Positions 11,701-23,808 of a DNA stretch of 64,000 nucleotides are shown in pieces (within the stretch, counting starts at the first letter, position 1; each line of letters starts with the position of its first letter). The stretch covers positions 922,501-986,500 of the forward strand of contig JABMCL010000460.1 in the NCBI GenBank assembly GCA_018857735.1. The letters are read 5' to 3'. The position numbers and the translations under genes are program-made. The notes below the pieces were generated by a model. The model had not been told where the DNA came from. It did no database searches and saw nothing but the letters and a program-made list of their open reading frames with translations. Source of the stretch: Alviniconcha marisindica. Taxonomy: Eukaryota; Mollusca; Gastropoda; Provannidae.

Positions 11701-11778
11701 TGGAAAATGTTATCCAAAAAAATAAAATATAAATATGTATATATCGACAAGTGTTCAAGCATAATTATGCAAAAGATG

Positions 11779-11824
11779 CACACACGCGCAAACACACACG
11801 CACGCACACACACACACGCACGTA

Positions 11825-11853
<29 letters not shown>
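11779..11853 (+). repeat. (CA)n-(CGCA)n microsatellite
   Basis: CA and CGCA units close to the perfect hairpin at 11889. Confidence 0.93.
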
Positions 11854-11855
<2 letters not shown>

Positions 11856-11888
11856 TGTACAGACTGATGGGAGTGAAGGACAATGCGG

Positions 11889-11926
11889 TTTAACTGAAAT
11901 ATTCTGAGAAGAATATTTCAGTTAAA
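11889..11926. other. Perfect 17-bp inverted repeat with 4-nt loop
   Basis: 'tttaactgaaatattct' (11889-11905), loop gaga, then 'agaatatttcagttaaa' (11910-11926). The stem is perfect. It could be the fused ends of a small transposon or a cruciform; no small-RNA function can be claimed. Confidence 0.75.
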
Positions 11927-12204
11927 TATCATGGAACTAACTAATGAACTAACCCTGACGCAGTGCAGAAATTCTGGAGCCGCAGTTGCGGCGGCGAATG
12001 GAGGCCAGCTTTGAAGAATGAAGCACTTGAACCGTGTATAGCTTTCTTGCCGTACAATAAGCACAGCCTTGTAACCCTTTGAAATATCCTGCGAGTCACT
12101 GGCTCATCGTCGGACATCAAAAACGGGATGACAACGAGCGAGATTGTATACAGTGCACTGGAAATACCGCCAAAAGTTGTGCTGTTTATTAACAATAAGC
12201 AAAG

Positions 12205-12440
12205 TCTCTTTTCTTTCTTTCTTTCTTTCTTTCTTCTTCCGCCTGCCACTTTTCTTTCTTTCTTCTTCTTCTCCCTCCCCCCCCCCCCCTCTCTCTTAGC
12301 TGCCCCCCCCCCCCCTTTTTGTTTGTTTTTGTTTGTTGTTGTTTGGTTTGGGACTGTTGTTGTTTTTGTTTATTTTGGGATGTGTTATCTGTTCGTTTGT
12401 TGTTGTTTGGGGGATTTGTGTGTTTTTGTTTTTTGTTCAT
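12205..12440 (+). repeat. Pyrimidine- and T/G-rich low-complexity region
   Basis: (CTTT)n, poly-C blocks and TTTG/TTGTTG-rich sequence. No coding potential. Confidence 0.9.
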
Positions 12441-12667
12441 AATTCTATTTTTTCAGTCTTTCAGTTTGTTGGACTTACTGTTCCCTTTCTTGATCTGGCA
12501 GATTATCTGTTAAGAAGAACGGGATGAAAACGGTTGGTGTGGTACGTAGTTCACACAAAGTACACTGCTGATTAATATCGCGCATAGCTAAACGCGTTTA
12601 CTAACCAAAACACACAAAAAGTTAAAAAGAATGCTGCCTTTAATTTGAGAAGACAAAAAGGTGTCAC

Positions 12668-12675
12668 GTTTTTTT

Positions 12676-12706
<31 letters not shown>

Positions 12707-12708
12707 GT
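12668..12708 (+). repeat. Poly-T followed by poly-G
   Basis: About 17 T then about 22 G. The A-run/G-run pair at 15039-15063 has a similar layout. Confidence 0.93.
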
Positions 12709-13181
12709 GCAGACGTCTTTCGCAAGCGACAAATAGATAATACACTAACAAACAATGAAACGGAAGGAATCTCACAAAATTGCTGTTATTGGAAAGGTTA
12801 GTTGTAGAGTCTTTCCTAAACCTAACCGTAAACTAGCCTTCTCAGTTTCGAATCGAAAATATCTTCTAGAGTGCTTAGAATAGATTTATGTGAAAAGAAC
12901 GTGATCCGCAGAAAAAGGGTGAAAATTTCCAATGGAAAGTAGACTCCCCTTGATTTAATATCGATTCTATAAGCTGTCAGCGTCAGCGACACGCGTTTTT
13001 TCGTTTGACGTCACCACAGTGGCTTTGACGCCACGGACTGAACCAAGAAGCTCTCAGTTCTGCGTACTTAACACAGACATTTATGATTGAATATTAGTCA
13101 GTGTCTGTGGTACTTACAGGCAAAGTGCATACGGCTACAGGGGTGATCTACTATGAGTTAAACTTCTCGCCATAATTGGTC

Positions 13182-13218
<37 letters not shown>

Positions 13219-13270
13219 CGTGTTTTGTTTTGTTTGTTTGTTTATTTGTTGTCGTTGTTGTTGTTGTTTC
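13182..13270 (+). repeat. (GT)n and (GTTT)n/(GTT)n tract
   Basis: GT run passing into TTTG and TTG repeats. Confidence 0.92.
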
Positions 13271-14960
13271 GGAAAAATTACCCGGCAGACGAAAAAAAAT
13301 ATTTAAAAAAATGACTAAAATAATTAAAAGAAACTTCTTCTTTCTTTTTTTTCTTTCTTTTTTAAAGAAGACGAATAACAACAACAAAAATCATACAAAA
13401 TACTGTTGCTTTTCGCTGAAACTGTAACGCAAATTCCATTATTTATTAAAAATTAAAAATAAAACTTATGGCATAAGTGTACATCCAAATAGAGTCTGAA
13501 ACGAGGGCTGTGAAGCAAATTATCAGGGGTTAGGCTCTCAAAACCTGCGCCGACAGCACAAGAGAAGCCACAGCCGCTCTGTCCGGAGGCAGATCGGGTC
13601 AGGTGTGTAGGAGTGAACTCAAGAGCCTCTCCGCTGCCGCTGGCTTATTCCGCGGACCAGGTGCGGGAGGGGATGGCTATTTTGGAAACCTGAACTTTCG
13701 CAATCGGCTGGACTAAAGTGACAGGAACGGTGGCGCAGGAAGAAGCGCGCAGCGGCGGGAGTGTTAATTCACGTCTGTTACGCGACCCGGTGTGCTGGGA
13801 GCGAGCTGACGACCTGACTGAACGTGCATGGCATGATCACTGGAAACCACTCCATTTGGGTCCTCTGCCATTTAGCGCCCGATTCGGGCAAGAACAAGAA
13901 AGAAGAAAGATTTTTTTTTTTTTTTTTTTTTTGTAGGCTAACCATGGGGAATTCGAGTGCTCGCTTCCACACACACACACACACACAAAAGTGCATGTTC
14001 ACACATACGCACGCGCACACACACACACACAAATTCCAAGTTCTTTGCAACACAGCATAAAAATTTAGCACAAATGTTTTACTTTTTTAAAAACAGTAAT
14101 CATTGAACAATGCCACAATGTGTTCTTCAAGTCCATTCAGTCCTCAATCAACAACCACAGTCGGTATCATTTTCCATTGGGGAGAGGGGTGATAATGATG
14201 AAAAGAAAGATAAGAAGAAAAACCAAAATCGTTGCTAACGATACTTTGCTCTGTCGCGGCCCAACACAACATCATAAATACAGGTACATGGACACGTACA
14301 GCAAAACCAATGGAAACAAACGAATTTGCCGATTATGAATAAACGATGAAGCCATTCATTCGTCCACTTGCAGCAACTGCCATTTTCTCTCTCCCTCAGT
14401 CTCTTCATACCGGAATGATTTGATCAACAGATGGCGGACACACTGGACAACTATAGCCATGTGTACTTTCGTCTGGACAGCAAATAAACTTCAAAAAAAT
14501 TAAAATTAAAAAAATGCATCAATTATAAAAATGAAAAAAAATCTAAATTGTGTTTAAAGAAGACGATCAGAACTTGCCAAAAGAATGAGTTACATTTACC
14601 CCCCCCCCCCCCCCACCCCTCCTCCCCCCATGCCATCGGAGAAGAAAACGTGCTAAGCCTTGGATTTATCAATACCGTATATAACTTACAACTGGAATAA
14701 TGTATCCGATTCGACTGTCTGCAGTCGTTTCGCGTGCTAAAACCAAAGGGCAAGAAGCATCCAAGTCCTGTGGTTTGCGTCTTGGTGACCGTGTCCCACT
14801 TCAAGTAATCACTTCAAGCACATGCCTATCGTTCAGCAGATGGACCTGTACTGTACATGTAGAGGCTGAACAGACCTCAACACAAGGTAGCACGTCTACT
14901 ACAGGAAATTTGCCCTCACTACACTGCTACAAGCTGAATTATTCTGTTCACACCATGATA

Positions 14961-15005
<45 letters not shown>

Positions 15006-15711
15006 CCTTGACCCCGTATGACCTTCATCCCTAAAAAAAAAAAAAAAGGGGGGGGGGGGGGGGTAAAAGGGGGTTCACAACATGTTTCTGTTGTGTGCCT
15101 CATCCACACAGCTTACCAACTACGGCAGTGAACCATACTTTGAATTTAGATGCCTTAAGTCTTCAACAAGCCATGAGCAGCAATTTACGAGAAGACGGAC
15201 ACGGTCTAATGCCCTCAATAATTTTGCCCTCAACAAGCTCTATCAAACAAAAATTATACATACAAGCACTTGAACCGCTTGACAGCATTCAAACCACAAT
15301 CCCCCCCCCCCCCCCCCCCCGGAAACAAACAAATCAGCAGTATTAGACAAATTGTTTTGCATTATTAGATTGCAGCAATTTTGGTCAGTTGTAAGCAAGG
15401 TCTGAATAAGGCAATTTGCCTGGCTGCCCTGCTTTTAGTTCCGGTATTGTACAGGAGACGAAGTTCAGTCTGGCCAGCCAACCCTCTTTTGGTCAGTAAC
15501 CCCACCGCCACCCATCCCATGCTAACGACTTATTTTTACTCCATCAACTTGGAAGTTTTAAGGACTTTAATATGTGCCCATCTGAATTTCAGAGTAAAAC
15601 CGTCAAGTTTCGAGCATTATAAAGTATGCCGATTCAACAAGTTTTAGAGTGTAAAACGAAAACTTGTTTAAAAGTTGTTGTGTTTGTTTTCCTTCGCTTT
15701 TAAACCTTTAC

Positions 15712-15782
15712 CTGACCTCTATAACGGTCTACACGTCTCGGCCTTTACCTGACCTCCATAACGGTCTACACGTCTCGGCGGC
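15712..15782. repeat. Two-copy 37-bp tandem repeat
   Basis: 'ctttacctgacctctataac' + 'ggtctacacgtctcgg' is repeated once with a single substitution. Confidence 0.85.
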
Positions 15783-16267
15783 TGCACCCACCCCATGACA
15801 CGCGTCGCAGCAGGACACGCTATCAAGAACCCGGTCCTTCGACGGGGGAAATCATAATTTAAAAAAAAAAAATCGTGGGTAAGCCGGAGCATTGGGTGAC
15901 CTGTCGCCGTGACCTGCTGAATTGCGGGGCAATGATGGCTTCCGCTTAACAGATCACGTCCATCCTTTCCGTTGACGTATACGCCAGGAATGGTCCCGTC
16001 GCCGACAGTGTCTACGTATCCAATCAAGATCGAGAGAACTTAAGGGCGCTCACCCATGCAACAAGAGCTTTAACAAAACAAGGGTTGTCCTAGAGGTTGT
16101 CCCACTGGTGAAAGATTCACCCCCCACCCCCCAACCCCCTTCAAATCAATGGCTTTGTTTTAAAAATGCTCCCCTGATTTTATATTCAGTTTCTATGCCT
16201 AGTTTCGTCGAAGACAGCTGACAGGATTGGCGGCACATGTGCCGCGGCTCGCACGTGCTCACGTCCA

Positions 16268-16345
16268 CGAGAAAGAGGCCAGTGGTAGCCGTTACGCCAG
16301 CTGTGATGGAAGAGGCCAGTGGTAGCCGTTACGTCAGCTGTGACG
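16268..16345. repeat. Two-copy 39-bp tandem repeat
   Basis: 'agaggccagtggtagccgtt' + 'acg.cagctgtga' occurs twice with one substitution. Confidence 0.8.
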
Positions 16346-16934
16346 CGTGACGGGGTATTCTACAGCCAGTCCCGCTAACCGTCATGGCCAGAAGTCGAGT
16401 TGTAAATAAAATCCTCAATCCCAAGTATCGATTTTGAAATCTTGAATACTCGTTGTGGAGTAGGAAAAAAAAAAGGCCGATTTTCTTCGTCAAATCGGGT
16501 TCTGAGAAGGCTAACCATGTGCTTTACAATTCTCATCTCTTTTTACAAGTTTTTTCCTCTCTCTTGGATCGAACAGATGTGACACTCGGTATGTATCAGG
16601 GGTTTATGGCAGCAAAAATATAAAAGGCCTCGAGGCTTACGATGCACGAAAGCAACTGCAAAGTATTCAAGAGCTCACCGCCAGGAAGTACGTTTTCAAT
16701 GCCAGACTTTGAACAGGTTTTTTTCTTGTGCATACTGATGCAATGGTCTGGTGCAACAACAATGACGGCACATGAAAACTACCTTCACAAGGTTTTCGGG
16801 GTTTGCTATTTTTCCTTTTCAAGTTAAAGTGTAATCGTACTTGGAATTTTTTTGCGGCACATATCCTTGAAATCTGAAGTCTCCCACGTTATTATTTCAA
16901 ATCTGAAATCCGGTAAAATCCCAATGTAAAATTA

Positions 16935-17212
16935 AACTACACTCGCCTCCAGCTGACCTATACCTTTGTGTCTAGTACCTCCACTCGCCTCCAGGTGACC
17001 TATGCCCTTGTGTCATCAACCTCCACTCGCTTCCAGGTGACCTATGCCCTTGTGTCTAGTCATCAACCTCCACTCGCCTCCAGGTGACCTATGCCCTTGT
17101 GTCTAGTCATCAACCTCCACTCGCCTCCAGGTGACCTATGCCCTTGTGTCTAGTCATCAAACTTCAATTGCCTCCTGGTGACCTATATGCCCTCGTGTCT
17201 AGTCACCAAACT
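16935..17212. repeat. 47-bp minisatellite
   Basis: Six units of 'ctccactcgcctccaggtga' + 'cctatgcccttgtgtctagt' + 'catcaac', the outer two degenerate and some missing 'tagtcat'. It lies downstream of the ARID2 3' end. Each unit contains a minus-strand AGGTCA half-site-like motif. Confidence 0.9.
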
Positions 17213-19494
17213 TTAAACACAGGCAGCAAAAGCTTCTAACGTGACTAACCTGGGTACCCACAACAATCAACTGCATTGAATCAATTCAAAATCTACGAAA
17301 TTAGGACTCCCAATGGTGTTCACGACTTGGTGATGAAAAGTTTTCTTTTTCCTTTTAAAGATTCAAATCCAATTTTTTAAAGATTCAAATCAAATTATGC
17401 ACTAGTTGACAATAATATGCTGGACCTGATGTTTATACATACAAGAAATATCCACAGTTACTTCATGACGGTTTTACCAGATCTTTATCACTTGTTCTTG
17501 TGGTGTAAAAAAAGAAGGAAAGTCAGATCAGTATTTATGCACCAGAGACGAAAGAATTTGATTTTCCTTACTATGCTTGTTAACTGGCAAGAAACACAAA
17601 CGTAACCAACAACTACTACAGTACATACATACATAAGTACCCCCAACTAAGCAAAGTAGCTGACAGAAACAAATGTGTAAGTAAAGGATTTTCAACGATC
17701 GCAGTTTACAACACAAATTCATCACCTAACGCTAAAAAAATAAAAAAATAAAAAATAACATTCATACTTGAAAATTCTAAATAGACAAGACACAGAAAAC
17801 AGCTTCAGAGGGGGCTTGGTATTCATAAGGTATCCATAATACAGTTAAGTACTGACCTAGAAGAAATGGTTATACATGTTGGAAGGAATTCACCTATGCT
17901 CAATTCGAACTGCCTGCTTCAGCTTGCTATCAAGTTCTACAGCAGCGAAATCATGAACAGAAAAAAATGTCAAAAGACACAATATTGAATAATAATTTTA
18001 AAAAAGACATCAAAAAGCGGAATATGCTGGGAAAACTGCCAGTCGAAGCTCAAACACAGGAACATGGGTACAGCTGAGATACTGAACCTGGTCCTGGAAG
18101 TCTACCAGCTGTTCAAAACTAACAAAAGGGATGCCTTATTTATTTTTGGGTTTTACTATTATTATTACCTATCAGCTCACAATTACTTAACTTTAGACAC
18201 ACAACTAATTAATGTTTTAGACACAATTTTTTTCCCCTTTTGACTTTGTGGTCTGGTATGTGATTCAATTTTTCAGGAACTCTGGATTCCAGCCTTCCAT
18301 AAGCACCCATGCAGGAAAGCATGTAATAGAAGAGTAACCAATCCACTGCCTCACATTCCAAACATCACAAAGTTACTTTCAGCACTACCTCCAAACTTCT
18401 CTGTGGTCATGGAAAAATGGGCCCCAGTCACCAAAACTTATATTCATGTAATAAAGCCTGAAGCATCAGCTTACAGAAGCTGTTGAAAGGGAAAAATCTT
18501 CAGAATGATTTTATTTTTCCTACCCTCCCCCCCCCCCCCCCCCCCCAACCAGCGGATGTTTGGGAGTTCTTTTCTTGCTGAAAAATCCAAAGTGTAGGTG
18601 ATGGACAACACAGGTCCATTGCAGCATAGTATCTTCCAGGTCATGTGCACATTATATACACAACCATTAAAAGTTTGATTTCAACTGCAAACCAATTTCA
18701 CCTTGCCAACACCAACAGCTCTGCAGTCTGTAACTGCAGCAGGTACACCTCTCAAAAATGCACCAGTGATGTGAAAAGCGTTCTATATACCCTGTTTTGC
18801 TCCATATATGTACCAATTAATGCACAGTCTGAACTTGGCTGAATTAAAACTAAACAAACTGTCACAAATATCCAGCCTAGTTTTACCTTTCAGACGTCCA
18901 TGCAAACCATGAAATCAAGCAGTACTGGATGAAACTGAAATAAAACAGCGTTATGGTGTTTTTGTCTAGCAGAACCCATTTGCACAGTAGGAGCCCCAAA
19001 GTCACAGCATCTGCCAGGCCTCACAAAGATACATCATTAAACAGATTCACACAAGTTTTCCTGCCAGTCAAAGTCCAGAAGAACTAAAGTGATGCCCAAG
19101 CAGTTTATCCACTTCTGCCTTGTGGTCATGTAAAACAAGGTTGTGGACATCTGCTCACTTGTTAGTTCCAGACACCATTTTCAAGGAAGCTGCCTCACAG
19201 AAGAATTAAGTCAGAGCACAAACAATTCACATTTGCACTCGCGCAGGCATACAAAACATGTACATCAAAACAACACGCATACACATACAATGAATCTGTA
19301 CTTGCACATAGTGGACACCTCTTCTCACACAAGCCCAGTCACTGACCAGTTACAAATACAGTCAAAAAAGAAAAAGGAAAAAAAAAAGGCAATAACTTTT
19401 CTTAGTTATACTGCTCATTTTATGCACACAGAAAAAAAAGAAAAAAAACATCCACTTATTCTGTGGTAGAAACATCAGATTCACATTTTCAGAT

Positions 19495-19631
19495 TCACAG
19501 ACTTCGGATTTTCATTTCAAAACATTTTTTGTCATCCAGAATAACAAGGGGGGGGTCAGCCTCCGTGGCATCCATCATAAATTCGTCATAGAGAAAGGTC
19601 AAGGCTCCCAGTTCTGCCATGAGCTGCTCCC
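19495..19631 (-). CDS. Possible alternative terminal exon, 44 codons plus stop
   Basis: Behind a plausible acceptor (tatgaccag) a frame reads EQLMAELGALTFLYDEFMMD, then TEADPPLVILDD and soon a TGA at 19497-19495. Its composition looks protein-like. It needs a phase-1 donor upstream, whereas exon 20 ends in phase 2, so it is not a simple alternative to exon 21. I do not recognise the peptide. It may be chance coding potential in a 3' UTR. Confidence 0.22.
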
Positions 19632-20419
19632 CTGGTCATAAAAACCGATATACAACACTGTACACAATATAAATACCATAGAGCTACATCCATCCACAGA
19701 TGTAGGGGGAAAAACCTGTATGACTGTACATTTTGGACTGGGGCTGAACATGTTTGTGCGCGGAAAGAAGATTCAGCATTGGCAGCACACCTGCAGAATA
19801 TTATCTGTTTTGAAGGGCTGGAAATGGGGGGTGGAAAGACAAGAGGAAAGGAGGATGGACTGGTGACGGGGAAGGAAGCAGGCAGCACATACATAGAAGC
19901 TATTTTACCTTTACATCCTCCACTGGTCCATGTTAACAAATGAAGCATGAATGCATACAAAATTATGCAATGGTTGATTTATGTCCCAATTTTTTTTTTT
20001 ATATTGTTCTTTGTCTCAAATTTGCAGTGCATAAAAACTTTCGAGCAAAAAAATAATAATTATAAAATGGCCAAGCACCAAACCACAAAACACTGAGAGG
20101 AGGCAAATCCAACTCATCATCGCTCAACTCTTATTCCGCAGTAACACCAGCCCCCTCTTCCCATTCCTCCTTCATCATGCTGTGATTTTTCAACAGTTTC
20201 CAAAGGAATAGACAGAATATGTACGCTGCCAGATTGGAGCCAGTGTGCCTCCGAGGTTCCCACAGCTCATGGGTGAAGAAAAAAAGTTTATAATTTCAGC
20301 ATAAAGACAGTGCACAAGCTGTCAATCTAAAATCTGTTCATTCAACTGCCACGGTTCCTTTGAGATTGTTCAAGCTCGGTGTTGTACCGCAGAGACGCAT
20401 GTGACAAAGTCCCAAAGAG

Positions 20420-20860
20420 CGCCTTTGTCCTGCTGTTTGGGTAGCAATGTTCACCCATAAAAATTGGGTGATTCCAACCTACTATGACTAACAGTAATCT
20501 TTGTCCTACTGAAGAAAGTCGCAATGTCCACCCAAACATTCCAGAAGACATCCTGTTCAGACTGTTGGAAAAGGAAAAATGGTCACCCACAAGTTTCAAA
20601 AGAGTGATTCTGTCATACCTGTTAAAACAGTGTACACCCACAACATTACTGTGATTTTGTCCTCCTGTTAGAAGTAACAATATTCACCTATAGTTGAGTG
20701 ATTATACCAAACCGCTTCAAGTGATGACGTCCGCACAGAACGTTACAACTGATTTTGTCCGGCAGTTAAAGTAAAAACATTCACCCTCACACTTTTAGGT
20801 CCGACTTCTCTCCTTCTTTGCATTATAATTAGAAGTAATGATGTTCAGCCACAAAGCAAC
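20420..20860. repeat. Decayed tandem repeat downstream of ARID2 stop
   Basis: Diverged units of roughly 60-65 bp share a core like 'ttttgtcctcctgttag' followed by 'aagtaacaatattcacc'. At least six copies can be followed by eye, with substitutions and indels. Confidence 0.55.
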
Positions 20861-21390
20861 AAGCGATCTGGCCCTAGCCTTACAAGTGGCATGTTCCTCC
20901 TTGAGGATGGATGTCATCCCACAATGAGAAATCAGCATGTCAGGAAGGAGCCGATTGCGTTGCACAGCACTCCCAATACAGACTGAAGGCCTGCACTCTG
21001 CACCAGCGCTGCACAGTCCGACGGAGCAACTTGTCCGCACAGAACTACCACCTCACCCTCAAGACCAGCACAAAGTCTTGGCTGTACACTTCCACTGGGA
21101 GACCATCGTTCTGGACAGTGCTAGACTGAGCAACCTATGCAGTGGAGTTGAAGATGCGCATGTTTGGAAGGTTGAGGGGAGGGGGGGGAGGAGAGAGTTG
21201 ATGTTTGTCCAGCAGCAACAGATGTACCCATGCGTAAAGAAAGTTAAAAGCTAGTGGATTCAGTAGTTGTAAAGTCAGCAACGGATGGCCAGAAACGGGG
21301 AGGACGAAGGAGGATGGGGGTGGGGGATGCTCCAGCAGGATCGGCAGGAAGATGGTGCGCCTGGTTCTAAAGCAGGGATGAAGTCGGGTT

Positions 21391-21496
21391 TCAGGTGTCG
21401 TGTAGAATCTCCCACAGACAGCTGGACAGGGCAGTGGAGGACTCGACAGCACTCATGGTCACATAGCTCAGCTGTCGCTCACAACGCTTGATCAGA
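21391..21496 (-). CDS. ARID2: ARID2 coding exon 21 (C-terminus and stop)
   Basis: The translation [20 protein letters not shown] and [11 protein letters not shown] matches vertebrate [30 protein letters not shown]. It then ends HDT-stop, lacking the roughly 15 extra residues of the vertebrate tail. The acceptor is gtttcag and the stop codon is TGA at 21393-21391. Confidence 0.94.
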
Positions 21497-23774
21497 CTGA
21501 AACCACAACAATGCAGCTTGCGTTAAACAAGTAAATTAGACTGGACAAAATTATGCAAAGTCGACGCACAAAGTTAGTCATTTGTGATCTGATCATCAAG
21601 TTCCCACCATCCAGAGAAAAGAATTATTAACCCTTCCCCTGCTAAAGAGCATGTACTAGTGCTGCACTTTTCTCCAAGACCAGCTCAGAAGACGGTACAG
21701 CCTAACCAGAAATGTTCACTTTCACAAATTTGTCCCACATAAGAAAGCATCATGGCACACACACATGGGATGCCCTTTCAGCACACGGGGGGGGGGGGGG
21801 GGGGGACTTTGCTGAAGCTGTCATACATGACATCCTAAGGACAGTGAACAGGTCAATCACATGATGCCTGCCTACAAACCAAAAAAAAAAAAAAAAAGGG
21901 GTTAAAAAACCTAGTGGGTGACAGTCATCTGGCCAGACAGGCATGAAGCAAACATGCAACGCTCCAGAAGACAATGAGGAAACAGGAAGCACGGGGTCTG
22001 CCTCCGGCTTCAGCAGACACAGTCACAGAACCTACCTCCTGCCGTGAGAGGAATAGCGTGCCAGGTTCCGAAGGATTAAAGCTGACGTCAGCCTTATGTG
22101 CTTGGTCACTGGGCCTTCTCTCTGCTCCTGCACACCCAGTTAGAAGGAGACACATGTCACACTTCTTCCACCAGACAGTCCTAATTCATCAAGAGGAGAA
22201 ACCTTTTAATGTGTCTTCTCTGTCTGTCTCTTATAATCTTGCCCTGAAAACTCAAACTAGTATCCTGATAAAAAGTTTACCTCTCCCCAGAAAAGAAAAG
22301 AAAAACGTCACCACCGCCAAACAAAATTTAAGTGCAAAGTAGCAAACTAAAAATGAAATGCAGGCAATTTCTTCCCCTACTCAGCAGGTCATTGCTTTCC
22401 TCAACTCAGCAGGTCTTTGCTGCCACTACTCAGCTGGTCATTGCTGCCACTGCTCAGCAGGTCATTGCTTCCCTCAACTCAGCAAGTCATTGCTGCCACT
22501 ACTCAGCAGTCATTGCTGCCACTACTCAGCAGGTCATTGCTGCCACTGCTCAGCAGGTCATTGCTTCCCTCAACTCAGCAAGTCATTGCTGCCACTACTC
22601 AGCAGTCATTGCTGCCACTACTCAGCAGGTCATTGCTTCCCTCAACTCAGCAAGTCATTGCTGCCACTACTCAGCAGGTCATTGCTGCCACTGCTCAGGT
22701 CATTGCTTCCCTCAACTCAGCAGTCATTGCTGCCACTACTCAGCAGGTCATTGCTGCCACTGCTCAGCAGGTCATTGCTTCCCTCAACTCAGCAAGTCAT
22801 TGCTGCCACTACTCAGCAGTCATTGCTGCCACTACTCAGCAGGTCATTGCTGCCACTGCTCAGCAGGTCATTGCTTCCCTCAACTCAGCAAGTCATTGCT
22901 GCCACTACTCAGCAGTCATTGCTGCCACTACTCAGCAGGTCATTGCTTCCCTCAACTCAGCAAGTCATTGCTGCCACTACACAGCAGGTCATTGCTGCCA
23001 CTACACAGCAGGTCATTGCTGCCACTGCTCAGCAGGTCACTGCAACACTCCACACAGCAGGTTGTTGCTGCCCCCTACTCGGAAAGTCATTGTTATTCAG
23101 CAAGTTATTTCTGCCTACAACTCTGCAAATCTACAAGAGTAGGTACCAACATAACCTCCCAAACCATACACATACACTCACGGATGGAAGTCACAAAAGA
23201 CAACTCACAGCAAACTCGGCATAGGGAGGCTTGATGTGGAATCGCTTGATGGCCAGCTTGGCAGCATCCGGAGGGTACACAAGGGCAGGGGCCTGCTGGA
23301 GAGTGGTTGGGGTTTGTGGTGATGGAGCTGCCGTCTGTGCTGCCTGGAATCGCCGCTGACACGCTGCCCGTTGTGCCATCTCAGAGCAGTGGTGATCCTA
23401 GAAGCAATGACACCAGGTTGAATTTGCTGAAAAACGTGCATCAAACACCTGCACATCTCTTCAGGTTCAAGCGGAACTGAGAGCACTGTACTGTGTGTGG
23501 TGACCAGCAGCATGTTCACATCATATAATTTCCCTGTAAGGATGACAGACTTGTATTAATTACTGTCTTCAGTACAACTTCCCCATACAATTTATAACTG
23601 ATGGTCCAACTGGAAACTGACCAGAAAAATGTAGAAAGTAAAACAATGATCCACCCAGTACTTGGGTTTAAAATTTTACTTTGTTACATTAATGACTTTT
23701 CAAGGCCCCATGGAAGTATTAATTTTGCTGTTGCTTTGAGCAAAAGAATAAATAAAAGAACTCTCTTCCCCCCC

Positions 23775-23808
<34 letters not shown>

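Larger units (their letters stand above)
10505..18480. other. Intergenic region downstream of ARID2
   Basis: Apart from the repeats listed separately, this is AT-rich DNA with short frames only. I see no conserved protein signal, tRNA or rRNA. Confidence 0.6.
18490..21390 (-). other. ARID2: Probable ARID2 3' untranslated region (end uncertain)
   Basis: No coding gene is evident between the ARID2 stop and about 18.5 kb. The first minus-strand AATAAA downstream of the stop is at 18515-18510; another is at 18144-18139. Inside the interval lie a decayed tandem repeat (20420-20860) and a possible alternative exon (19495-19631). The extent is a guess from the poly(A) signal alone. Confidence 0.35.

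Noticed and set aside
22332..23234. Three overlapping plus-strand frames of 241-300 codons
   Set aside because: All three frames are open only because the 24-bp unit lacks stops. Conserved ARID2 exons flank the array on the other strand.
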